Assembly (NCBI RefSeq): GCF_024171945.1
Contig: NZ_JAMTCR010000002.1
Location: 2,108,001-2,172,000 of the forward strand
Direction: 5' to 3'
Length of the DNA: 64,000 nt
From: Actinokineospora globicatena
GTDB taxonomy: Bacteria > Actinomycetota > Actinomycetes > Mycobacteriales > Pseudonocardiaceae
Both the position numbers and the translations under genes were made by a program. Shown piece by piece: positions 1 to 10,000 of this stretch. The notes below the pieces were generated by a model. The model was not told the DNA's origin, ran no database searches, and saw nothing but the letters and a program-made list of their open reading frames with translations. Within the stretch, counting starts at the first letter, position 1. Each line of letters starts with the position of its first letter.

Positions 1-966
1 GTGGTCGTGCACGCGGCTGGCGTGGGCGGTCTTGGCCGGATTGACGGGTTGGACGCCGCCGCTCTGGAGCACGTGTTCGCGGGCAAGGTGCAGGGGGCGC
101 GCAACCTCGCTGACCTGTGCCCGGACGCCGAGTTGGTCCTCTTCTCATCCGCCGCCGCGACGTGGGGTGGCGCGAACCAGGCTGCCTACGCCGCAGCGAA
201 CGCCTACCTGGACGGCCTTGCCGAGAGTCGGCCGCGCACCACGTCGATCGCGTGGGGCCCGTGGGCAGGTGACGGGATGGCCGCCGGGGCTGACCTTTCG
301 CGCCAAGGGCTGTTCCCGCTCGCCCCGGACCAGGCACTCACCGCCTTGTCGGAAGCGGTCGCGGGTGACAACCGGGTGATCACCATCGCCGGTGTGGACT
401 GGACCACGTTCGTCCCCGTCTTCACCGCCGCCCGCCCGAGCCCGCTGCTGTCCGAGCTGGTGGAGACCCCGGCTGTGTCGGCGGACACCGGTTGGTTCCG
501 GGACCGCTTGACTGAGACGCCTGCCCATGAACGCGCCGACCTGGTCGCGCACCTCGTCCTCGCCGAAGCCGCCACCGTCCTCGGCCACAACGACCTGGGT
601 GGCATCGACCCCAGCCGCCCCTTCAGGGACCTCGGCTTCGACTCCCTCACCGCCGTCGAGATGCGCAACCGCCTAGCCACCGCCACCGGCCTGCCGCTAC
701 CGCCGACGATCGTCTTCGACCACCCGACCCCGGCCGCCCTGGCCACCCACCTCCTCACCGAACTAACCGGCGGTGAGGACGCGGAGACCCGAGCCGCCAT
801 CGCCGCCATCCCCCTCTCCCGCCTGGCGTCCGCAGGCCTCCTAACCCCCCTCCTCCGCCTAGCGGGCCTAGCCCCCGAGGAACCCACCCCCGACCTCCCC
901 CTGGACACCATGACCGGCGAAGACCTCCTCCGCCTGGTCACCACCGGAGACGGGGACCCCGAATGA
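1..966 (+). CDS. Type I polyketide synthase, C-terminal part (KR-ACP-docking), 5' truncated by window
   Basis: This is the last 321 codons of a PKS gene that begins outside the window; the first codon shown is not a true start. Residues ~1-150 are the catalytic half of a ketoreductase. The active Tyr is residue 63, a Trp sits eight residues before it (W55), Gln is at Tyr-3 and no LDD motif is present, which together indicate an A1-type KR (L-hydroxyl). An acyl carrier protein follows, with GFDSL and the phosphopantetheine Ser at residue 215. The tail, with the pattern IAAIPLSRLASAGLL and an acidic end, is a C-terminal docking domain of the kind that pairs with coiled-coil N-termini such as the one on the next gene, whose ATG lies 47 bp downstream. 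The stop codon is TGA at 964-966. No thioesterase is present, so this is not the terminal PKS. Earlier domains and AT specificity cannot be seen. Confidence 0.95.
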   Translation: MVVHAAGVGGLGRIDGLDAAALEHVFAGKVQGARNLADLCPDAELVLFSSAAATWGGANQAAYAAANAYLDGLAESRPRTTSIAWGPWAGDGMAAGADLSRQGLFPLAPDQALTALSEAVAGDNRVITIAGVDWTTFVPVFTAARPSPLLSELVETPAVSADTGWFRDRLTETPAHERADLVAHLVLAEAATVLGHNDLGGIDPSRPFRDLGFDSLTAVEMRNRLATATGLPLPPTIVFDHPTPAALATHLLTELTGGEDAETRAAIAAIPLSRLASAGLLTPLLRLAGLAPEEPTPDLPLDTMTGEDLLRLVTTGDGDPE

Positions 967-1012
967 CCCCGACCTTGCCGCACACGATGACCGCCCACAC
1001 CGGAGACCCACG

Positions 1013-4000
1013 ATGAGCGCGTCTGTTGAGCAGTATGTTGAGGCGCTGCGGAAGTCGCTCAAGGAGAACGAGCGGTTGAGGGCGCGGAATCGAGATCTGG
1101 CCGGGGCCGCGCACGAGCCGGTCGCGATTGTGGGGATGGCGTGCAGGCTGCCGGGTGGGGTCGAGTCGGCGGATGACCTGTGGGATCTGGTCGCCAGGGG
1201 TGGGGATGGGATCTCGGGGTTTCCGACAGATCGGGGTTGGGATCTGGAGCGGTTGTACGACCCGGAGGCCAGCGCGGGCACGTCGTACTCGCGCGAGGGT
1301 GGTTTTGTGCACTCCGCGGGGATGTTCGACCCGGCGTTCTTCGGGATCTCGCCCCGCGAGGCCGCGGCGATGGATCCGCAGCAGCGTCTCCTGTTGGAGA
1401 CGTCCTGGGAGGTGTTCGAGCACGCCGGGATCGACCCGACCGCCGCGCGGGGCAGCAAGACGGGGGTGTTCGTCGGGGCCGCGACCTCGGGCTACGGCTA
1501 CGCGACCCCGGACGAGGGCTACGGGCTGACCGGCTCGGCGACCAGTGTCCTCAGTGGACGAGTCGCCTACGTGTTCGGGCTTGAGGGTCCCGCGGTCACC
1601 GTCGACACGGCGTGTTCGAGTGGCTTGGTGGCGTTGCACCTCGCGACCAAGGCGTTGCGGGCAGGCGAATGCGACCTCGCCATCGCCGGTGGTGTGACGG
1701 TCATGGTCAACCCGTCGGCGTTCGTGGAGTTCAGCCGACAGCGCGGGCTCGCGGCGGACGGGCGGTGCAAGTCCTTCGCGGCGGGCGCCGACGGGACCGG
1801 GTGGTCCGAGGGTGCCGCCGTCCTACTGGTCGAGCGGCTCAGTGACGCGGTCCGACTGGGGCACCGGGTCTTGGCGGTCGTGCGCGGATCGGCGGTCAAC
1901 TCCGACGGTGCGTCCAACGGGCTCACCGCACCCAACGGCCAGTCCCAGCGGCGAGTGATCCGCGACGCCCTGGCCGACGCCCGACTCGCACCCGCCGACG
2001 TCGATCTTGTGGAGGCGCACGGCACCGGCACCGTCCTCGGCGACCCGATCGAGGCCTCCGCGCTACTCGCGACCTACGGGCAGGACCGGGGGGTCCCACT
2101 TTTTCTGGGGTCCATCAAGTCCAACATCGGCCACACGCAAGCCGCCGCGGGGGTCGCGGGGGTCATCAAGGTCGTGCAAGCAATGCGCCACGGCGTACTA
2201 CCCGCGACCTTGCATGTGGACGCTCCGTCACCCCACGTCGACTGGTCCGCAGGGGCTGTCGAACTGCTCGTCGAACCGCGCCGGTGGTCCACAGTGGATG
2301 TTCCGAGGCGCGCCGCGGTCTCCGCGTTCGGCGTGAGCGGGACCAACGCGCACACGATCCTCGAACAGGCTACTCCAGCCGAGCCCACGCCGCCCGGCGA
2401 GGCCGACCTCCCGTGGCTTATCTCCGCGCGAACCCCAGAAGCCTTGCGCGAGCAAGCATCCAGGCTGCTAGAGCACGCGGCTGACTCAGGTGGCATCGCG
2501 TTCTCCCTGGCCACGACCCGTGCGGCACTAGAGCGACGCGCGGTGATCCTTCCCGGCGCCGACCGCCCCGCCGCGCTCGCCGCTCTGGCTGGCAACGTGC
2601 CGCATGAGTCCACAGTGGTCGGTGAGGCCGCACCGGGCAAGACCGCGTTCCTGTTCACCGGCCAGGGTTCCCAGTACCGCAGCATGGGTCTCGACCTGCG
2701 CCGACTCCCAGTCTTCGCCGAGGCGTTCGACGCGCTCTGCGACCGCCTCGGTGTCAATCCCGCCGAAGACCTGGACCGCACCGAACTCACCCAGCCCGCC
2801 CTGTTCGCGCTGGAAGTGGCCCTTTTCCGCCTGGTCGAGTCCTGGGGGATCACCCCCGACTACCTCGTCGGCCACTCCATCGGCGAGCTGGCCACCGCAC
2901 ACGTCTCCGGCATCCTCTCCCTGGACGACGCCTGCACCCTGGTCGCCGCCCGAGCCCGCCTCATGGGCGCACTCCCGTCCGGCGGAGCCATGCTGGCAGT
3001 CGAGATCTCCGAGTCCGACCTGGCCACCGAGTTCTCCGACGGTCTCCCCGCAGGCGTCGACCTAGCGGCGGTGAACTCGGATCGTTCACTTGTCCTATCG
3101 GGGGATCGTGGGATTGTTGAACTGTTGGAACGTGGGTTTGTTGAACAATCGCGCCGGGTGAAGTCGCTGGTGGTGTCGCACGCGTTCCACAGCCACCACA
3201 TGGACCCGATGCTGGCGGAGTTCGAGCGGACCCTGCGCGGACTTTCGTTCAACGATCCGACAATCCCGCTGGTGGGCACATCGACCGGTGACCCGAGCAC
3301 GCCGGAGTACTGGGTGCGGCAGGTCCGGGAGACGGTCAGGTTCGCCGACGCGATCACCGCGGTGGCGGCCAAGGGCGTCGTCCGGTTCCTGGAGATCGGG
3401 CCGGACGGGGTGCTGTCGGCGGCCGTGCGCGACCAGCTGCCGGACGCCACCGCCATCCCGCTCCAGCGCGCTGGTCGCGATGGCGTCGAGACGTGGTGGC
3501 GCGGCCTGGCCCAAGCGTTCGTCTCCGGAGCGGCGATCACCTGGCCCGAGCCGGGACGCCGCGTCGACCTACCGACCTACGCCTTCCAGCGGACCCACTT
3601 CTGGCCGGTCAACACCACCAACCTCCGCTACCGGGTGACCTGGAAGCCCGTCCAGGCGCCCACAATCTCCCTCACCGGGACCTGGCACGTCCTGACCCGC
3701 GACCCGGACTCCGCGCTGGCGACCTGGTGCGCCAACGCACTCCGCACGCACGGCGCCGCCCTGACCGACGACCCAGCCCAGGCCGACGCGATCCTCTCGC
3801 TGCTCACCAGCACCGACGAGCACCCCGATTTCCCCGTCCTCACCCAGGGCCTCGCCGACACCCTCGAGCTGCTCCGCGCCGACGGACCACCGATCTGGCT
3901 GGCCACCCAGGGCGCGGTCGCGGTGGACGAGCCGCTGGCCAACCCGGCGGCGGCACCGCTGTGGGCGCTGGGCCGGGTCGCTGCCCTCGAACTGCCGCGC

Positions 4001-7000
4001 CGGTGGGGCGGTTTGGTCGACTTGCCCGAGATCGCCGATGACGCCGCTGCCGCCCGCTTCGTTGCCGGTCTTCTCAGCGGCGAGGACCAACTCGCCATTC
4101 GGCCTAGTGGCCTGTTCGCGCGCCGACTCGCGCCATCGCCCGCCGAAGCCGCCGCACCATGGCGTCCACAAGGGACTGTTCTCATCACCGGCGGCACGGG
4201 TGCGCTGGGCAAACACGTCGCCCGGTGGCTGGTCGAACGCGGCGCCGAACACCTCGTGCTGGCCAGTCGCCGCGCTCTCGAAGCGGTCGATTTCGCGCAG
4301 GAACTCGAGTCGAGCGGCACCCGCGTCACCTTGGCCGCCTGTGATGTCGCAAATCCTGTTGCCTTGACGGAACTCCTGGCCGAGCACCCGCCCACCTCGG
4401 TGTTTCACGCGGCAGGCAGCGGTGACTACGCGCCCATCGCCGAGGCGGACCTGGCGCACTTCGCCGCCACGCTCAACGCCAAGGTCGCCGGTGCGCGGAT
4501 CCTGGCCGCGCTACCTGACCTCGATCGACTCGTCCTGTTCTCCTCGGTGTCCGCTACCTGGGGTAGCGGCTCACAATCGGCCTACTCGATGGCCAACGCC
4601 GCCCTGGACGCCCTCGCGGAGGCCTCGGGTGGCACCGCCATCGCCTGGGGTCCGTGGGCGGGCGCGGGCATGGCCGGAGCCGACAGCACCGCCGACTACC
4701 TGCGCAAACGCGGTCTCAACCCGCTCGATCCGACCGTCGCCATCGCCGCTCTGGCGCAGGCGGTGGACCAGCGGGACACGTGCGTCACCGTCGCGGACAT
4801 CAACTGGGACCGGTTCGTCCCCTCGTTCACCAGCGCGCGACCCCAGCGCCTGTTCGACGACCTCATCGAGGCGCCCGCACCGGCCGTCGAGCAGCCGAGC
4901 GCGCCGAGCTACGCCCATCTGTCCGAAGAGGAGCATCGGCGCACTCTGCTTGACCTGGTGCGCACCAATGCCGCCGCTGTCCTCGGTCACGCCGACCGCG
5001 CCGCGGTGAAGCCCCAGCACGCCTTCTCGGACCTCGGCTTCGACTCGCTCACCGCCGTCGAACTCCGCGACCGCCTCGCCACCGCGACCGGCGCGCAGTT
5101 GGCCACCACCATCGTCTTCGACCACCCGAACCCCGTCGCCATGGCCGAGCACCTGCTCCGGTTGGCCCGCCCCAAGGCCGAGGCGACCGAGCAGGTCAGG
5201 ACGGCCGTCGACGGTGAGCCGATCGCGATCATCGGTATGGCCTGCCGCTATCCCGGTGGCGTTCGGTCGCCAGAAGACCTGTGGCGCTTGGTGTCCGAGG
5301 GCCGCGACGGCATCGGCGAGTTCCCGACCGATCGTGGTTGGGACAGCGTCTACGACCCGGACGGCGGCGACGGCACCTCGTACGTCCGTGAAGGCGCCTT
5401 CATTGACGGCGTCGCCGAGTTCGACCCGGTCTTCTTCGGCATCTCCCCGCGCGAAGCACTCGCCATGGACCCGCAGCAGCGGCTCCTCCTACAGGCCTCC
5501 TGGGAGGCGTTTGAGCGCGCGGGCATCGACCCGGATGCGGTGCGCGGCAGTCGAACCGGCGTGTTCGCGGGAACCAGCGGCCAGGACTACCCGGCGCTCC
5601 TCGTCGGCGCGCGCGACGTCAGTGAAGGCCATCAGGGGACGGGCAATGCCGCAGCTGTGCTGTCGGGCCGCGTCGCGTACACCTTCGGGCTTGAAGGGCC
5701 GACGCTCACCGTCGACACAGCGTGCTCCAGCAGCCTCGTCGCGCTGCACCTGGCCGTCCGAGCGCTGCGGCAGGGCGAGTGCGAACTAGCGCTAGCCGGT
5801 GGCGTGACAGTCATGTCCACACCGTCCGCGTTCGTGGAGTTCAGCCGCCAGTTGGGTCTCGCCGCTGACGGTCGCTGCAAATCCTTCGCGGCGGCCGCCG
5901 ACGGCACCGGCTGGGGTGAGGGTGTCGGCGTCCTGCTGGTCGAGCGCCTGTCTGACGCGCAGCGCAACGGGCACCGAGTGCTGGCGGTCGTTCGCGGTTC
6001 GGCCATCAACTCCGACGGCGCCTCCAACGGCCTGACAGCACCGAACGGCCCATCGCAGCAGAGGGTCATCCATGCGGCGCTCGCTGACGCGGGCCTGGAG
6101 TCGTCCGAAGTGGACGTCGTGGAAGCGCACGGCACCGGAACCCGCCTCGGTGACCCGATCGAGGCAGAGGCGTTGCTGGCCACCTACGGCCAAGGTCGCA
6201 CAGAGCCGTTGTGGCTGGGCTCGGTGAAGTCCAACATCGGGCACACCCAGGCGGCGTCCGGCGTGGCGGGCGTGATCAAGACGGTCGCGGCGCTCCAAGC
6301 CGGTGTGCTGCCGGCGACCCTGCACGTCGACGAGCCGTCGCCGCAGGTGAACTGGTCCGCCGGTGCCGTGTCGCTGCTGACCGCCGCACAGCCGTGGCCC
6401 GCGGGTGATCGGCCGCGACGGGCGGGTGTGTCGTCGTTCGGGATGAGCGGCACCAACGCGCACGTAGTGCTGGAATCAGCGCCCGCGCAAGCAGAAGCAG
6501 AGCCGGTCGGGTCACCGCCCGCGTTGGTCGCCCTGCCGGTGTCGGCGCGCACCGATCACGGTCTGGTCGCACAGGTTGAGGCCATAAGGGACAGTGGGCA
6601 CGACCTGGTGGACCTCGCGCGCTCCCTGGCCACAACGCGAGGCGTGCTCGAACACCGCGCGGTTCTGTTCGGCGAGGTCTCGCTGGACGGCGCGGTCACC
6701 GGTCGCGCGGACGACGGCCGCACGGGTTTCCTGTTCACCGGCCAGGGATCGCAACGTCCCGGCATGGGCGCGGGTCTGTACGCGGCATTCCCGGTGTTCG
6801 CGGCCGCGTTCGACGAGGTCTGCGCCAGGATCGACCCGGCGCTCGACGGCGGCGACCTCAAGCGGGTCGTCTTCGGTGAGGGCCTGGATCTGGACCAGAC
6901 CATCTACACGCAGACCTCCCTGTTCGCGTTGCAGGTCGCGCTGTTCCGGCTCGTGGAGTCCTGGGGTGTGCGCCCCGATGTGCTGATCGGCCACTCGATC

Positions 7001-10000
7001 GGCGAGGTGGCCGCCGCCCACGCCGCCGGGATCCTCACCTTGGACGACGCCTGCGCCTTGGTCTCCGCGCGCGCCCGGCTGATGCAGGACCTGCCGCCGG
7101 GTGGCGCGATGCTCGCTGTCGAGATCTCTGAGTCCGACCTAGCGCTCGAGTTCCCCGACGGCCTCCCCGAAGGCGTCGACCTCGCCGCGGTGAACTCCGA
7201 TCGTTCACTTGTCGTATCGGGGGATCGTAGGATTGTTGAACTGTTGGAACGTAGGTTTGTTGAACAATCGCGGCGGGTGAAGTCGCTGGTGGTGTCGCAC
7301 GCGTTCCACAGCCACCTGATGGAGCCGATGCTCGCGGACTTCGGCCGCGCCGTGGCTGGACTGTCGTTCGCCAGTCCGACGATCCCGTTGGTCAGCACTG
7401 CGCCGGGTGATCCGGGCACGCCGGAGTACTGGGTCGGGCAGGTTCGGGAGACGGTCCGGTTCGCTGACGCAGTGGCACGGGCGGAGGACGTCACCCGGTT
7501 CTTGGAGCTGGGGCCGGAGGGGGTGCTGAGCGCGGCGGTCGAGCAGGCCGCGTTCCCCGCGCTGCGGACGGGGCGCGACGAGGTCGAGACGGTGCTGCGA
7601 GCCGTCGCCGAGGTGCACGTGCGGGGCGCGCGGGTCGACTGGGCCGCCGTGACCGAGGACTGGGGCGGGCGCCGGGTCGACCTGCCCACCCGGGCCTTCG
7701 CCAGGGAGCACTACTGGCCCGCCCCCGCTGTCTGGGCGGGTGATGTCGCGGCGGCCGGGCTCGGGGTGACCGATCACCCGCTGCTCGGCGCCGGGGTGGG
7801 CGTGGCGGGCGCGGACGGTGTCCTGTTCACCGCCCGCCTGTCGACTCGCACCCACCCGTGGCTGGCCGACCACCGCGTCCACGGCCGAGTCGTCTTCCCC
7901 GGGACCGCCTTCCTAGAGCTGGCGGTGCAGGCGGGAGACGCAAGCGGCCTACCGGTCGTCGACGAGTTGATCCTGCACGCGCCTCTTGTCCTGCCTGAGC
8001 GGGGCGCGGTCCAGGTCCAGGTTGCGGTGACCGGCACCGGTGACGTCACCATCCACGGTAGGCACGCCGACGACACTGGCTGGTCGGACCTGCCTTGGAC
8101 CCTGCATGCGACTGGCACTCTTACCCAGGAGTCCCCGGTCAGCGCTGACCTGGGTCTATGGCCACCGCAAGCCGAGTCCGTCGACGTCAGTGGGCTTTAC
8201 GGCCAGCTAGAGGGGGCCGGGCTTGCCTATGGGGAGATGTTCCGGGGACTGCGCGCGGCTTGGCGGACTGAAGAGGCCGTCTATGCGGAGGTAGCGCTAC
8301 CGGATAGCGCCGACGCGTCGCGGTTCGGCCTACACCCCGCGCTGCTCGACTCTGCCCTGCACGCTCTTGCCGTCTCAGCGACGGGTACGGGAGCTGCTGG
8401 GGTGCCGTTCGCCTGGTCGGGGGTCCGGCTGGCGGCGACCGGGGCCACCACGCTGCGGGTGCGACTCACCAGCGGGCCGGATGGGGCCGCGCTCGTCGCC
8501 GTCGATCCCGCGGGCACGCCCGTGATCACCGTCGACAAGGTCGCGCTCCGGCCGGTCACGATCGCTGCGACCACCGCGCCGCCGCTGCACCGGGTCGCGT
8601 GGCAGCCCGTCCCGCTGGTCGAACCGGCCACCAAAACGTGGGCGGTGCTGGGTGAGGACGTGTTCGGCGCGGCGCGGGGACTCGCTGCGGCCGGGGCCGA
8701 GTTGTCCGACAGTGCCGACCGGGTGATCGTCAGCTCGGCCGGGCCGGACCTGCTCGACCGGGTCACCGAGGTGCTCGCGCTCGTGGGCGAGGTGATCGTC
8801 CTGACCAGGGGAGCCGTGGCCGCAGAGCCCGGGGACGACGTGCCGGACCTGCCGGGCGCCGCCGTCTGGGGCCTGCTCCGGGTCGCCATGAGCGAGGACC
8901 CCGGCCGGGTGCGGCTGATCGACATCGACGGGGACCCGTGGGCCGCCCTGCTCCGCTGCCCCGACGAACCGCAGCTCGCGATCCGGTCGGGGGCCGCCTT
9001 CGCGCCGCGGGTCGTCCCCGATCCCGGTACCGACCTGGTCGCGCCGGACGGGCCATGGCAGCTCGACACCACCGGTCGCGGCACGTTGGAGAACCTCGTC
9101 TTGGCGCCGGTAACCCCGCCTGACCTCGGGCCGGGGGAGGTCCGGGTCGCGATCCGGGCCGCGGGTCTGAACTTCCGCGATGTGCTCAACGCGCTCGGTA
9201 TGTACCCGGGTGAGGTCGCGATCGGCGGTGAGGCGTCCGGTGTGGTCACCGAGATCGGGCCGGACGTCACCAGGTTCGCGGTGGGGGACCGGGTGCTCGG
9301 GCTGTTCTCGGCGGCGTTCGCTCCGCTGGCGGTGACCGACGAACGGTTGCTGGTAGCGCTGCCGGACGCGTGGGACTTCGTTGCGGGCGCCAGCGTGCCG
9401 ATCGTCTACGCGACCGCGTACTACGGCTTGGTCGACCTCGCTCACCTCCAGCGGGACGAGTCGGTGCTGGTCCACGCCGCCGCTGGTGGTGTCGGGATGG
9501 CGGCGGTGCAGCTGGCGCGCCACCTCGGGGCTGAGGTGTACGGCACCGCGAGCCCGGCGAAGTGGCGGGCAACCGGGCTGGCCGACGATCACCTGTCGTC
9601 GTCGCGGGACCTGGCGTTCGCCGCCAAGTTCCCCCGGGTGGACGTGGTGTTGAACGCGCTGGCCGGGGAGTTCGTCGACGCGTCGCTCGGGTTGCTGCGC
9701 GCGGGCGGCCGGTTCCTGGAGATGGGCAAGACCGACATCCGCACTGGGGTGTCCGGTGTGGACTACCGGGCCTACGACCTGGCTGAGGCGGGGCCGGATC
9801 GGATCGGGCAGATCCTCAGCCAGGTCATGGCGCTGTTCGCTGAGGGTGTCTTGAGTTTGCCGCCGCTGCGGACGTGGGACGTGCGGCAGGCGCGGGAGGC
9901 GTTCCGGTACATGAGCCAGGCCAAGCACGTCGGCAAGGTGGTGCTGACGCTGCCTGGCGGGCCTGATCCGGATGACGCTGTGCTGATCACTGGCGGCACC